Below are positions 46,302-55,503 of a stretch of DNA of 64,000 bases, one piece after another. The notes under the pieces were generated by a model, which was given only the letters and a program-made list of their open reading frames with translations, did no database searches and was not told the DNA's origin. Where the stretch lies: the NCBI RefSeq assembly GCF_025465945.1, contig NZ_JANLNW010000080.1, positions 62,001 to 126,000 on the forward strand. Direction: 5' to 3'. Position numbers and translations under genes: made by a program. Position 1 is the first letter of the stretch. Each line of letters begins with the position of its first letter. Origin of the DNA: Pseudomonas sp. 6D_7.1_Bac1. Its GTDB lineage: Bacteria > Pseudomonadota > Gammaproteobacteria > Pseudomonadales > Pseudomonadaceae.

Positions 46302-46441
46302 GCATCGACCGTAGCACATGTCTGATCGGGATGTGGCGTCAAACGCACGAGTAAAGTGCAAACGGTGCGTCTTCCGCCATCTCAGGCAAAGGAATACGCT
46401 TCTGACAGTTTCGTTTCCGCAGCTGCCAGAAAAAGGAGTTC

Positions 46442-47923
46442 ATGTTGAAGCCAATCATTGCAAGCCGAGATGAGACAGTCGCTGAAAGTGCGCAACGGAC
46501 ACCTTCAGTTCGGTGGGTGCTCGCCAGCCTGTCGCTATCCATGTTGTTGTCCTCGCTTGGCACCAGCATCGCCAATGTGGGCTTGCCTACGTTGTCACAG
46601 GCGTTCAACGCCTCCTTTCAGGAAGTCCAGTGGATCGTCCTTGCTTATTTGCTCGCCATCACCACCTTGATCGTCAGCGTCGGACGGCTTGGCGACATCA
46701 CCGGTCACCGCCGGCTGCTACTGGCCGGCATCTTTGTGTTCACGGTGGCCTCAGCCTTGTGTGGCTTTGCGTCTACGCTCTGGCTGTTGATTGCCGCCCG
46801 GACGGCACAAGGTCTCGGTGCGGCCATCATGATGGCCCTCACCATGGCCTTTGTCGGCGAGACGGTTGCGAAGGCAAAGATCGGTAGCGCCATGGGGCTA
46901 CTCGGGACGATGTCCGCCATTGGCACCGCGCTCGGTCCATCGCTTGGCGGCGTTCTGATCGCCGGACTCAGTTGGCGGGGCATCTTCCTCATCAACGTAC
47001 CGCTGGGTATCCTGACTTTTATTCTCGCGTATCGTTATCTGCCCTTTGATCGCCGGGGGCCGAAGACGGGGAGTGCCGGTTTTGACCTTGTGGGTACGCT
47101 GCTGCTTGCTCTGACGCTCGCGGCCTATGCACTTGCCATGACGATGGGGCGCGGCAGTTTCGGTGCGCTCAACATGGCTCTGCTGCTGGCTGCTGTCTTC
47201 GGAGCAGGTCTCTTTGTGTTCGCCGAGGCGAGAGCCACGTCACCTTTGATCCGATTGGCGATGTTCCGCGATCCCGTGTTGAGTGGCAGCCTCGCCATGA
47301 ACCTGCTCGTCTCGACAGTGATGATGGCGACACTGGTGGTCGGGCCGTTCTACCTCTCTGGTGCACTGGGGCTCAACTTGGCTCTTGTTGGAATCGTCAT
47401 GTCGATTGGCCCAATCATCTCCGCACTGAGCGGTGTCCCGGCGGGTCGTATGGTCGACCGTTTTGGCGCGCCAATCATGGTCATCGCTGGGCTCATCGTA
47501 ATGGTGGCGGGCTCATTTGCCCTATCCGTGCTTCCGGCGATGTTCGGCATTGCGGGCTACATTGCTGCCATCGTCGTCTTGACCCCCGGTTATCAGCTGT
47601 TCCAGGCCGCTAACAACACTGCTGTCATGATGGATGTCCACTCGGATCAGCGGGGCGCCATTTCCGGCATGCTCAGCCTGTCGCGCAATCTTGGACTCAT
47701 CACCGGTGCATCCGTGATAGGCGCTGTGTTTGCGCTCGCCTCGGCGGCGACCGACTTCACGACGGTGCCCCCCGAAGCCATCGCCACCGGTATGCGGATT
47801 ACGTTTGCTGTCGCCGGCATTCTAATCGTCGCAGCCCTTGCCCTCGCGTTTGCAAGCCATGCTCGTTCGCGGCGTGCCGTTTCTTCAAATCATGAGCAGG
47901 GGGAGGGGTGTGGCCTTGAATAA
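46442..47923 (+). CDS. DHA2-family MFS multidrug efflux protein
   Basis: A 493-aa transporter with about fourteen membrane segments, as in QacA/EmrB. The motif A region is LIVSVGRLGDITGHRRLL, and motif C is around LGPSLGGVLIAGLSWRGIF, the antiporter signature. AAGGAG lies 4 nt before the ATG. It probably expels toxic organic compounds across the inner membrane with proton exchange. No membrane-fusion partner is encoded next to it, so it is likely a single-component pump. Confidence 0.9.
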   Translation: MLKPIIASRDETVAESAQRTPSVRWVLASLSLSMLLSSLGTSIANVGLPTLSQAFNASFQEVQWIVLAYLLAITTLIVSVGRLGDITGHRRLLLAGIFVFTVASALCGFASTLWLLIAARTAQGLGAAIMMALTMAFVGETVAKAKIGSAMGLLGTMSAIGTALGPSLGGVLIAGLSWRGIFLINVPLGILTFILAYRYLPFDRRGPKTGSAGFDLVGTLLLALTLAAYALAMTMGRGSFGALNMALLLAAVFGAGLFVFAEARATSPLIRLAMFRDPVLSGSLAMNLLVSTVMMATLVVGPFYLSGALGLNLALVGIVMSIGPIISALSGVPAGRMVDRFGAPIMVIAGLIVMVAGSFALSVLPAMFGIAGYIAAIVVLTPGYQLFQAANNTAVMMDVHSDQRGAISGMLSLSRNLGLITGASVIGAVFALASAATDFTTVPPEAIATGMRITFAVAGILIVAALALAFASHARSRRAVSSNHEQGEGCGLE

Positions 47924-48076
47924 GATCTGCGCGCATCAGCGAAAAGGTCGGAGTACGAAGGCACGACTCACTGCGCAATGGTGATCGCGGTACGACACTC
48001 GAACGGCACCAGGAGTGTCTGTCTGGCGATAGTATATTTCCATACTGCCGCTCTCCCTTCGGAACAAAATCGTTCT

Positions 48077-48106
48077 AAAAAGTCCGGCCTGTGCTCCGGA
48101 CTTTTT
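48077..48106 (+). terminator. Bidirectional intrinsic terminator
   Basis: AAAAAGTCCGG (48077-48087) and CCGGACTTTTT (48096-48106) form an 11-bp perfect stem with an 8-nt loop, carrying A and T runs at both ends. It ends the efflux transcript on the plus strand and could act from the other side. Confidence 0.85.
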
Positions 48107-48345
48107 GCTACTCTGAAGGTGTAGGTGAAGACGCAGACTGATGCGCAAGAGGATAGCAAGGAAACGTGGGGCGCGTTCCGAAGGGTACACGGTTAGAAAG
48201 ATCTCCGCGCTGGGATCCAGCCCTTATGCCGTGTGAAGCAGAAGAGCACAAAACTGTTCTGTGAGAGTCCTGATAAACCTTGTAAGCCGGAGACCAGCGC
48301 CGGCCACCTACTTGATTTTCAAAGCCCGCCTTGTGCGGGCTTTTT
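48107..48345 (+). ncRNA. Possible small RNA between two terminators
   Basis: A stretch without a coding frame runs from one terminator to a second, strong one at 48321-48343 on the plus strand. With transcription from the left already stopped at 48106, a second plus-strand terminator suggests an independent short transcript. I did not identify its promoter or a known RNA family, so this is only a candidate. Confidence 0.2.
48321..48345 (+). terminator. Intrinsic terminator
   Basis: AAAGCCCGC (48321-48329) and GCGGGCTTT (48335-48343) form a 9-bp stem followed by further T residues on the plus strand. On the minus strand it lies just after the AraC stop codon at 48351 and may serve that gene too, although the U tract there is shorter. 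Confidence 0.85.
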
Positions 48346-48350
48346 CGTCT

Positions 48351-49388
48351 CTACGGGATCTTGGCCCTGGAGTCGTTGCGATACGTTCTGGGGGATACGC
48401 CGTACCAGCGTTTGAAGGTCTGTGAAAAACTGGACAGATCGCTGTAGCCCAGTTTTTCGGCAATGTCCGTCAGTTTGATCCCCGGGTCGTTGAGTAACGC
48501 CAAAGCCGCAGAGCTGCGAGACTGCGCCAGCAAGTGTCGGTAAGACGTCCCCTCATCGTGCAAGCGACGTTTCAACGTCCGCTCACTGATATTGATCAGG
48601 TTGGCCATCGCGGGCAGGTCTGGCGGTGTGCCCAGCGGGGTAATGTTCAGGTACTGCCGGACCAGGGTGGCGGTTCCTGTATGGGGGATTCGGCGCTCCA
48701 TCAATTGCGCGCACATTTGCTCGCACATCGATACGGTGACGGTGTTTGCCTGAGGTAATGGGCGGCTCAGAAGCGAACGATCAAAGGCCAGGCTGTTGCT
48801 GCTGGCCAGGTAGTCGGGCCTGACGCCAAGAATGTTGCCAGCACTTGAAGCCGATTGATCGACGGGGTGTTTTTTCTTGAGGGTAAAGCGCGCCACCGAG
48901 AACTCACTGCCAGCGATTTCTTTGAGCAGCACCGCTGCGGCACTCATGTCGCGCTCAATCACAAAGTGTCTGATCGACTCATCTGCCAACTCCGGCTCGG
49001 CGAACGTCAAGACGCCGAGCGTGTGTTCCTCATGGTAGGCGATGCGGGTAAACGCATAGGTCAGCGGTAAAAAGCGCAGGGCCAGCTTCAGTGCATCACC
49101 CGCGGTCGCGCTGCTGATCAAGCCATAGCCAAACAGTCCGTAGATCGAGAAATGATAGCGGGCGCCCACTTCATAACCCAGCCCACGCGGGTGTCCCAGC
49201 AGGTTGAGCAGGTTATTGATCAGGCGCAATTCCTGGGCACACGACAGCTCGAAATTGGGATCTGACAGCTTTGTCAGCGACAGTCCTGAGCCGGCCAGCA
49301 GTTGCGCAGGCGACAGTCCTTTCTCGCGACCAAACTCCACCAGCAACAGCGCACTTGCCGGCCCCCGTATCAATTCCCGCAGGCTCAT
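48351..49388 (-). CDS. AraC-family regulator (OruR/ArgR-like arabinose_bd type)
   Basis: A 345-aa regulator. The N-terminal 200 residues match the long ligand-binding domain of the OruR/FtrA-like group (SALLLVEFGREKGLSPAQLL, then GLGYEVGARYHFSIYGLFGY). The C-terminal double helix-turn-helix includes INISERTLKRRLHDEGTSYR and the final LGYSDLSSFSQTFKRWYGVS. It stands alone, with its 5' side facing a DUF1801 gene 321 bp away. A target cannot be named. Confidence 0.85.
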   Translation of the reverse strand: MSLRELIRGPASALLLVEFGREKGLSPAQLLAGSGLSLTKLSDPNFELSCAQELRLINNLLNLLGHPRGLGYEVGARYHFSIYGLFGYGLISSATAGDALKLALRFLPLTYAFTRIAYHEEHTLGVLTFAEPELADESIRHFVIERDMSAAAVLLKEIAGSEFSVARFTLKKKHPVDQSASSAGNILGVRPDYLASSNSLAFDRSLLSRPLPQANTVTVSMCEQMCAQLMERRIPHTGTATLVRQYLNITPLGTPPDLPAMANLINISERTLKRRLHDEGTSYRHLLAQSRSSAALALLNDPGIKLTDIAEKLGYSDLSSFSQTFKRWYGVSPRTYRNDSRAKIP

Positions 49389-49709
49389 GCTTTCTACTCA
49401 TCAGAGAAAGGAATTGGCCCAAATACTAAAGTAATTGTCCTTTTACGTCATGGGGCTATTGAGGGGTTGGCATCATGATGGGCCGCACACGGTTTGCTGT
49501 CTCGACCGCCACGCCTGCCCATACCCAAAATAAAAAAGAGGTGCGCTATGCCCGAACCCGGGTTTGATCTGAAATCGACGCCGCCACTCACTGCCTTCGG
49601 TCAGCCAGGCAAGCCCTGCGTTCGGCGGCAGCATTTGCTCGCAGCCGACAGTCAGCAATACTCAAGTGGCGGGCAAGCGATAACCACCATGACGAAGGCG
49701 ACAACCATC
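49389..49709. other. Intergenic region upstream of the DUF1801 gene
   Basis: No independent gene is seen in these 321 bp. The frame of the DUF1801 gene is open back to 49494, and an ATG at 49548 has GAGGTG 4 nt upstream, so a longer protein cannot be excluded, but that extension has no family resemblance. Confidence 0.4.
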
Positions 49710-50102
49710 ATGAAGAAGATCGGCTCAAAGGAAGGAGAGGAGGGAGGCTCTGCCTCTCAACTGATCGATGCGAGAATCAAGGAGCTGAGTGACTGGCGGG
49801 GCGAGACGCTTGCTTGGCTCCGAACGCTCATCAGGCAGACCGACCCCGAAGTGGTCGAGGAGTGGAAGTGGAGGGGGGTTCCGGTGTGGTCGCACGCCGG
49901 AATCATCTGCACTGGCGAGACCTACAAGAATGTCGTGAAGATGACTTTCGCCAAGGGCGCCTCGTTGGAGGACCCTTCAGGTCTCTTCAACTCAAGCCTC
50001 GAAGGCAACACCAGGCGTGCCATTGATCTCCATGAGGGCGAGAGGATTGATGAAGAAGCGTTGAAGGCGCTCATTCGCGCCGCCGTGGCGCTCAACACGT
50101 GA
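49710..50102 (+). CDS. DUF1801-family protein
   Basis: A 130-aa protein with the DUF1801 core: LIDARIKELSDWRGETLAWL, PEVVEEWKWRGVPVW, CTGETYKNVVKMTFAKGA and SSLEGNTRRAIDLHEGE. The family adopts a YdhG-like fold, and its role is unknown; some members are linked to metal or nucleotide handling only by context. The start is uncertain: ATG at 49710 fits the usual length, ATG at 49689 adds seven residues and ATG at 49548 has the best ribosome site but adds a long unfamiliar segment. Confidence 0.72.
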   Translation: MKKIGSKEGEEGGSASQLIDARIKELSDWRGETLAWLRTLIRQTDPEVVEEWKWRGVPVWSHAGIICTGETYKNVVKMTFAKGASLEDPSGLFNSSLEGNTRRAIDLHEGERIDEEALKALIRAAVALNT

Positions 50103-50225
50103 CTGATCGCAGTCGAGTATCGCCAAGCAAATTCGCTAAGCCGCAGATAAGGCATTTTGCTGGCCCCGAAGCCTGAAAAATATCGCCAGAATCACTTTAT
50201 TTTCAGGTGGTTAGGTGAAATACAA

Positions 50226-50555
50226 TTGCGCACTGTATGTGTCACGATGATCTCGTTTGCCCTGGCGAGCGTTGCAGTCTCTGTCCAGGCCAAAGAGCTG
50301 ATGTCGAATGATCGGTTTATGTGCAGCTGGGGGGCGGGAACCGCAGCGAAAGCCCAGGAGCTCAAGCTGTCGGGGGTCTCACTGTATGCCGCTCGCCAGA
50401 AGATACAGGCTTACAAGTTTAGCAAGGGGTGGATGCGCATGATGGCCCTGGGCATTACCGAGCAAACCTACGACAGTAAATCGCGGTTCAAGCCCGCTGC
50501 CGTCCGGCAGAGCTTCTACGAGGAGTGCGTCAGGTATAAGTTGGCGCGTAAATGA
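50226..50555 (+). CDS. Small exported protein of unknown function
   Basis: A 109-aa protein. From the TTG at 50226 (AGGTG 8 nt upstream) the N terminus forms a signal peptide LRTVCVTMISFALASVAVSV ending at QA; the ATG at 50247 would remove its basic start. The mature part has one pair of cysteines (CSWG and ECVRYK), suited to a disulfide in the periplasm. I recognise no named family, although the arrangement resembles short DUF-type periplasmic proteins of pseudomonads. Confidence 0.6.
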   Translation: MRTVCVTMISFALASVAVSVQAKELMSNDRFMCSWGAGTAAKAQELKLSGVSLYAARQKIQAYKFSKGWMRMMALGITEQTYDSKSRFKPAAVRQSFYEECVRYKLARK

Positions 50556-50675
50556 TGCTACGCCATGGATGCGTTGGCACGGGATGACCGAACCAATCAG
50601 TTCTACCCTGACCCTGGCGACTTTCGTACTGCATCAGTGAGTTCATTCTCGGTTCGGCCAGGTCGTTGAAAAATA

Positions 50676-50702
50676 GAGGTGCTTGCCGCACCTCCATTTT
50701 TC
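50676..50702 (+). terminator. Intrinsic terminator
   Basis: GAGGTGC (50676-50682) and GCACCTC (50688-50694) form a 7-bp stem with a 5-nt loop, followed by CATTTTTT on the plus strand. The minus strand also has a T run after the stem, so it can work both ways. Confidence 0.8.
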
Positions 50703-50746
50703 AGATCATGGCTGCGGCAGCTACCAACAGCCGTGCCAAATCGACT

Positions 50747-51016
50747 TCAAAGGCGAATCGGCTGCAGCTTTTGCCAAAGATCCAACCCATCGTTTTCAAC
50801 TCCGTCCAGCACCGCATCCACCAGCCCTTTGGCCATTTCAATGGCGTGCAACGACGACCACAACCCTCCCTCGTTTGCGTCGCGCTCGTTCACACGCACC
50901 CGTGATTTCAAACACTGGATGCTGAGTAACAATCTCTCGTTCTCGCTGCACCGCACGCAGGCGTATCGGCTGTCACGAAATGAAAAGCCATTGTCGTCTG
51001 ATGAGAAGCGTCTCAT
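50747..51016 (-). pseudogene. Possible remnant of a DUF3077-type small protein gene
   Basis: The 89-codon frame ends in LWSSLHAIEMAKGLVDAVLD, which looks like the conserved C terminus of short pseudomonad proteins of the DUF3077 type. The N-terminal half, with RYACVRCSENE, does not fit that family, there is no ribosome site, and the putative start overlaps the AraC-type repeats. I therefore read it as a 5'-degraded remnant; it could also be chance. Confidence 0.3.
50972..51008 (+). promoter_or_regulatory. AraC-type direct repeat upstream of the oxidoreductase operon
   Basis: GTCACGAAATGAAAAG (50972-50987) is followed exactly 21 bp later by GTCGTCTGATGAGAAG (50993-51008). The first is a 15-of-16 match to the site at 61351, and the spacing equals two helical turns, the usual layout for an AraC-family activator. 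It ends 82 bp before the first start codon of the operon. Confidence 0.6.
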
Positions 51017-51090
51017 CGACCTGCGTCCTACAGTCCAATCAGCGCAATTTGACGCAGCACGCCAACATTACAGATTGGAGTAAAACAGGC

Positions 51091-52071
51091 ATGGCCAAAG
51101 CCGTACGCTTCTATGAACCCGGTGGTCCCGAAGTCCTTCGCTATGAAGACGTCGAGGTCGGTGAGCCCGGCCCGGGTCAGGTTCGCCTTCGTCATGTGGC
51201 GGTCGGCCTGAACTATGCCGACACCTACTTTCGCAATGGTACCTATCCGATCCCGCTGGCTAACGGCATGGGGGTCGAAGCCTCCGGTATGGTGCAGGCG
51301 GTCGGCGAGGGCGTGACTAACGTTGTGGTCGGTGATCGCGTCACCTACACCGGCTTTCTCAATACCCTGGGTGCCTACAGCACCGAGCGACTGATCTCGG
51401 CCGAGCCTCTGATCAAACTGCCGGAAACCATCAGTTTCGAGACCGCCGCGGCCATGACCATGCGCGGCTTGACTTCATCGTACCTGATGCGCCGTATCTA
51501 CAATTTCAAGGCTGGCGACAGCATTCTGCTGCATGCCGCCGCCGGTGGTGTCGGCCTGATCGTTTCGCAGTGGGCCAAGCTGCTGGGCCTGACGGTCATC
51601 GGCACTGTGTCCACCGAGGCTAAGGGTGAAATCGCCCGGGACCATGGCTGCGACCACGTTATCAACTACAGCCACGAAGACGTCGCCAAGCGCGTTCGCG
51701 ACCTGACGGACGGAGTCGGTGTCAATGTGGTGTTCGACAGTGTCGGGAAGAATACTTTCACGGGCTCTCTGGATTCGCTCAAGCGCCGCGGCCTGATGGT
51801 TTGCGTGGGGACCGCATCCGGCCCGATCCCGGCTTTCGACCCGGTCATGTTGGCGATGAAAGGCTCGTTGTTCCTGACCCGTCCGGCGCTGGCCGACTAC
51901 ATCGCCGAACCTACGGAGAAAGCGGCCCTGGCCGGCGAGTTGTTCGATCACGTCGGCAGCGGTCGAATCAAGATCGAGATCAACCAGCACTATGCATTGC
52001 AGGATGCCGTACAGGCTCATCGTGACCTGGAGTCACGCAAGACCACCGGCTCGTCGATTTTCGTCATTTAA
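51091..52071 (+). CDS. NADPH:quinone oxidoreductase-like (zinc-free medium-chain reductase)
   Basis: A 326-aa enzyme of the QOR group. It has VRFYEPGGPEVLRYEDVEVG at the N terminus, the VGLNYADTYFRNGTYP substrate region and the nucleotide motif AAAGGVGLIVSQWAKLLG. There are no zinc ligands. QOR enzymes transfer electrons from NADPH to quinones or reduce enones; here a role on an unsaturated intermediate is possible. It is the first gene of an operon that runs to 57492 and starts 82 bp after an AraC-type repeat pair. Confidence 0.88.
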   Translation: MAKAVRFYEPGGPEVLRYEDVEVGEPGPGQVRLRHVAVGLNYADTYFRNGTYPIPLANGMGVEASGMVQAVGEGVTNVVVGDRVTYTGFLNTLGAYSTERLISAEPLIKLPETISFETAAAMTMRGLTSSYLMRRIYNFKAGDSILLHAAAGGVGLIVSQWAKLLGLTVIGTVSTEAKGEIARDHGCDHVINYSHEDVAKRVRDLTDGVGVNVVFDSVGKNTFTGSLDSLKRRGLMVCVGTASGPIPAFDPVMLAMKGSLFLTRPALADYIAEPTEKAALAGELFDHVGSGRIKIEINQHYALQDAVQAHRDLESRKTTGSSIFVI

Positions 52072-52085
52072 GGGAGCCACCTGCC

Positions 52086-52934
52086 GTGAAAGTCGAACAA
52101 CTGACCTGCAACATCGGCGCGGAACTGATCGGCGTCAATCTCGCCGACGCCATCCATGACGATGGTCTGTTTGCCGAGATTCGTGTCCAGCTGCTCAAGC
52201 ATCGGGTGGTGTTCCTGCGTGACCAGAACATCACTCGCGCCGAGCACGTGGCCTTCGCCCGCCGATTCGGCGAGCTGGAGGGTCATCCGGTGGCCGGCAG
52301 TGATCCGGATCATCCGGGGCTGGTGCAGATCTACAAGCGTCCGGACCAGCCGGCGGACCGTTACGAGAACGCCTGGCACACCGACGCCACCTGGCGCGAG
52401 GCCCCGCCGATGGGCTGTGTACTGCGCTGCGTGGAGTGCCCGCCGGTGGGCGGCGATACCATGTGGGCGAACATGGTGGAGGCCTACGCGCAGCTGCCCG
52501 CTGACGTGAAGGTGAAGATCGCCGACCTGCGCGCTCGTCATAGCATCGAGGCGAGCTTCGGCGCGGCCATGCCGATAGAAAAACGCCTGGCGCTCAAGGC
52601 GCAGTTTCCGGATGCCGAGCATCCGGTGGTGCGCACCCACCCGGAAACCGCTGAAAAGGTGCTGTTCGTCAATGCCTTCACCACACATTTCAGTAATTTC
52701 CATACCCCCGAACGGGTGCGTTTCGGCCAGGACGCAAACCCTGGTGCATCGGAGCTGCTGCGCTACCTGATCAGCCAGGCGTACATCCCCGAGTATCAAG
52801 TGCGCTGGCGTTGGAAGCCCAACAGCATCGCCATCTGGGACAACCGCAGTACCCAGCACTACGCCGTCATGGATTACCCGCCCTGCCATCGCAAGATGGA
52901 ACGCGCCGGCATCATGGGCGACAAGACTTACTGA
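52086..52934 (+). CDS. TauD/TfdA-family 2-oxoglutarate-dependent dioxygenase
   Basis: A 282-aa Fe(II)/2-oxoglutarate oxygenase. The iron ligands are H98 and D100 in WHTDATW and H258 in STQHYAV; R269 in CHRKMER is placed to bind the 2-oxoglutarate carboxylate. TauD-type enzymes hydroxylate carbon next to a sulfonate, sulfate, aryloxy or amine group, which then falls off as, for example, sulfite. The start is a GTG at 52086 after AAGGGAG, 14 bp past the previous stop. The substrate is not predictable from the sequence. Confidence 0.9.
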   Translation: MKVEQLTCNIGAELIGVNLADAIHDDGLFAEIRVQLLKHRVVFLRDQNITRAEHVAFARRFGELEGHPVAGSDPDHPGLVQIYKRPDQPADRYENAWHTDATWREAPPMGCVLRCVECPPVGGDTMWANMVEAYAQLPADVKVKIADLRARHSIEASFGAAMPIEKRLALKAQFPDAEHPVVRTHPETAEKVLFVNAFTTHFSNFHTPERVRFGQDANPGASELLRYLISQAYIPEYQVRWRWKPNSIAIWDNRSTQHYAVMDYPPCHRKMERAGIMGDKTY

Positions 52935-53012
52935 TCCACCGCTTGTGAACTCTCACATGTGTCCGCCCGGCATAGCCCGCCGAGTGGGTAACAAAAATAA
53001 CAGGAGCCACTC

Positions 53013-54065
53013 ATGCAATTCTTCGACGATTCCCTGCACCCGGAAAACATGGAAAAGGTGGTGATCACCGTCGCCCCGTACGGCCCTGAATGGATGCCGG
53101 AAGACTTCCCCGAAGACATTCCACTGACCATGGACGAACAGGTACAGAAGGCTGTCGACTGCTACGAAGCCGGTGCGACCGTATTGCACCTGCACGTGCG
53201 TGAACTGGACGGCAAAGGCTCCAAGCGCCTGTCCAAGTTCAACGAGCTGATCGCCGGTGTGCGTGAAGCCGTGCCGGACATGATCATCCAGGTGGGCGGC
53301 TCGATTTCCTTCGCCCCTGAAAGCGATGGCGAAGCGGCCAAGTGGCTCTCCGACGACACCCGTCACATGCTCGCCGAGCTGACGCCAAAGCCTGACCAGG
53401 TCACCGTCGCCATCAACACCTGTCAGATGAACATCATGGAGCTGTTATATCCTGAGTATCTGGAAGGCACTTCCCTGGCCAATCCTGCCTATCAGGCCGC
53501 CTACAGCGAGATGACCGTGCCGGCCGGCCCAGCCTGGGTCGAGGAGCACCTCAAGCGCTTGATGGCCAATGGCATCCAGCCACATTTCCAGCTGACCGGT
53601 ATGCATGCCCTGGAAACCCTCGAGCGCCTGGTGCGCAAGGGTGTCTACAAGGGCCCGCTGAACCTGACCTGGATCGGCATCGGCGGCGGTTTTGACGGCC
53701 CCAATCCGTTCAACTTTTTCAATTTCATCCACCGTGCGCCGGATGGCAGCACCGTGACCGCCGAGTCGTTGCTCAAGAACGTATTGCCGTTCAACACCAT
53801 GGCGCTGGCGATGGGTATGCACCCACGCGTCGGCATCGAAGACACGATCATCGATCAGAAAGGCAAGCGTTTCTCTTCCGTGCAGCAGATCCAGCAGACC
53901 GTGCGCGTTGCGCATGAGTTGGGCCGTGAAATTGCTTCGGGCAAGGAAGCGCGCGAAATCTATCGCATCGGTGTCGAGTACAACAGCATCGAAGAAACCC
54001 TGCTGGCCAATGGCATGGCACCAAACCGCAAGCCGGGTCAGAAAGGCGTTCCACAACGCGGCTGA
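53013..54065 (+). CDS. Beta-keto acid cleavage enzyme (BKACE, formerly DUF849)
   Basis: A 350-aa zinc TIM-barrel enzyme. Metal ligands are H59 and H61 in VLHLHVRE; the further family features INTCQMNIMELLYPE and TWIGIGGGFDGPNP are visible. Known BKACE enzymes condense a beta-keto acid with acetyl-CoA to give acetoacetate plus the matching CoA ester (lysine degradation, carnitine degradation). GAGCC and an AGGAG site precede the ATG. This step would feed a beta-keto acid made upstream in the same operon into central metabolism. Confidence 0.88.
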   Translation: MQFFDDSLHPENMEKVVITVAPYGPEWMPEDFPEDIPLTMDEQVQKAVDCYEAGATVLHLHVRELDGKGSKRLSKFNELIAGVREAVPDMIIQVGGSISFAPESDGEAAKWLSDDTRHMLAELTPKPDQVTVAINTCQMNIMELLYPEYLEGTSLANPAYQAAYSEMTVPAGPAWVEEHLKRLMANGIQPHFQLTGMHALETLERLVRKGVYKGPLNLTWIGIGGGFDGPNPFNFFNFIHRAPDGSTVTAESLLKNVLPFNTMALAMGMHPRVGIEDTIIDQKGKRFSSVQQIQQTVRVAHELGREIASGKEAREIYRIGVEYNSIEETLLANGMAPNRKPGQKGVPQRG

Positions 54066-54168
54066 CCGGTAGCGGGGCGGGTGGCCGATGGCTTCTCGCC
54101 CCGCTGCATTGGAACAAGATTCAGATGCACAACAATAATAAATAGAAGCAGAGTTCCGAGGAGGCAGC

Positions 54169-55503
54169 ATGGCCTTTCACACCAGCGCAGTAGACGATGA
54201 CGAGCCTGGCTCTGTCGGTGTTGCGCGCAAATACGCCTGGATCGTCTTCGCGCTGACGTTCGGCCTGTTGATTTCCGACTACATGTCGCGGCAGGTGCTT
54301 AACGCCGTGTTCCCGATGCTCAAGAGCGAGTGGGCGCTGAGCGACGGCCAGCTTGGCCTGCTCAGTGGCATCGTCGCCTTGATGGTGGGCCTCTTGACGT
54401 TTCCCCTGTCACTGCTGGCTGACCGCTTCGGTCGGGTCAGAAGCCTGGCGCTGATGGCGCTGATGTGGAGCCTGGCCACGCTGGGCTGCGCGCTCGCGCA
54501 GGACTACCCGCAAATGTTCATTGCCCGCTTCATGGTGGGCGTCGGCGAGGCCGCCTACGGCAGCGTCGGCATCGCGGTGGTGATCTCCGTATTTCCCAAG
54601 CACCTGCGTGCCACGCTTTCCAGTGCCTTTATGGCCGGCGGCATGTTCGGCTCGGTATTGGGCATGGCCTTTGGTGGAGTGATTGCCACCAAGTTGGGTT
54701 GGCGTTGGTCCTTCGCCGGCATGGCGCTGTTCGGTCTGTTGCTGGCGGTGCTTTACCCGATCATCGTGAAGGAAACGCGGATCGCTCCACAGCGCGCTGC
54801 CATGGCCGCGAGCGAAGCCGCTGCAGCGGTCAAGCGTCCATTGCGTACGTTGTTTTCCAGTCGTTCGGTGATCGGTGCCTATGTCGGCAGCGGCTTGCAG
54901 CTGTTCGTCGGTGGCACTGTGATCGTGTGGATGCCGAGCTACCTCAATCGTTACTACGACATGGGGGCGGACAAGGCCGGTGGTGTCGCGGCGATCATCG
55001 TGCTGTGCAGCGGTGCAGGGATGATTCTGTGCGGCATGCTTAGCGATCGCCTGTGCCACCAATCGCCGGAACGCAAGATTGCCCTGGCCATCGCGTATTG
55101 CCTGGGCAGTTGTGTGCTGTTGTCGCTGGCGTTCGCCCTGCCGGCCGGGCCTGCCCAACTGGCGCTGATCTGCCTGGGCATGCTGATTGCTGCCGGTACC
55201 ACCGGGCCTGCCGGGGCGATGGTTGCCAACCTGACCCACTATTCGGTCCACGGCACGGCGTTCGCCACGCTTACCTTGGCCAACAACATGCTGGGGCTGG
55301 CCCCAGGGCCATTCATCACCGGCAAGGTGTCCGATTTGATCGGCCTGCATGCCGCCTTCCAGTGGGTGCCACTGGTCAGCATTGCCGCAGCGGTCGTGTT
55401 CTTTTATGCCAAGTGTCATTACCACAATGACATTGCTCGGCTTAAGGGCGAGCACGTCGATGACAGCGTTAGCAAAAACGTAGTGTTTGAGGTGAAGTCG
55501 TGA
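54169..55503 (+). CDS. MFS transporter (AAHS/ACS-like)
   Basis: A 444-aa major facilitator with about twelve membrane segments. Motif A is LLADRFGRVRSLALM in loop 2-3 and the helix-4 region reads ARFMVGVGEAAYGSVGIAVV. It belongs to the group that imports organic acids and is the only uptake permease of the operon, so it is a candidate importer of the substrate. GAGG lies 6 nt before the ATG. Its stop overlaps the GTG start of the next gene. Confidence 0.87.
   Translation: MAFHTSAVDDDEPGSVGVARKYAWIVFALTFGLLISDYMSRQVLNAVFPMLKSEWALSDGQLGLLSGIVALMVGLLTFPLSLLADRFGRVRSLALMALMWSLATLGCALAQDYPQMFIARFMVGVGEAAYGSVGIAVVISVFPKHLRATLSSAFMAGGMFGSVLGMAFGGVIATKLGWRWSFAGMALFGLLLAVLYPIIVKETRIAPQRAAMAASEAAAAVKRPLRTLFSSRSVIGAYVGSGLQLFVGGTVIVWMPSYLNRYYDMGADKAGGVAAIIVLCSGAGMILCGMLSDRLCHQSPERKIALAIAYCLGSCVLLSLAFALPAGPAQLALICLGMLIAAGTTGPAGAMVANLTHYSVHGTAFATLTLANNMLGLAPGPFITGKVSDLIGLHAAFQWVPLVSIAAAVVFFYAKCHYHNDIARLKGEHVDDSVSKNVVFEVKS

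Larger units (their letters stand above)
47924..48350. other. Intergenic region with two terminators
   Basis: These 427 bp lie between the efflux gene and a convergent AraC gene. They contain a terminator at 48077-48106, a non-coding stretch of about 215 bp and a second terminator at 48321-48345. No reading frame with a family match is seen. Confidence 0.6.
50556..51090. other. Intergenic region before the seven-gene operon
   Basis: These 535 bp contain a bidirectional terminator (50676-50702), a probable gene remnant on the minus strand (50747-51016) and the AraC-type repeat pair (50972-51008) in front of the oxidoreductase gene. Confidence 0.6.
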
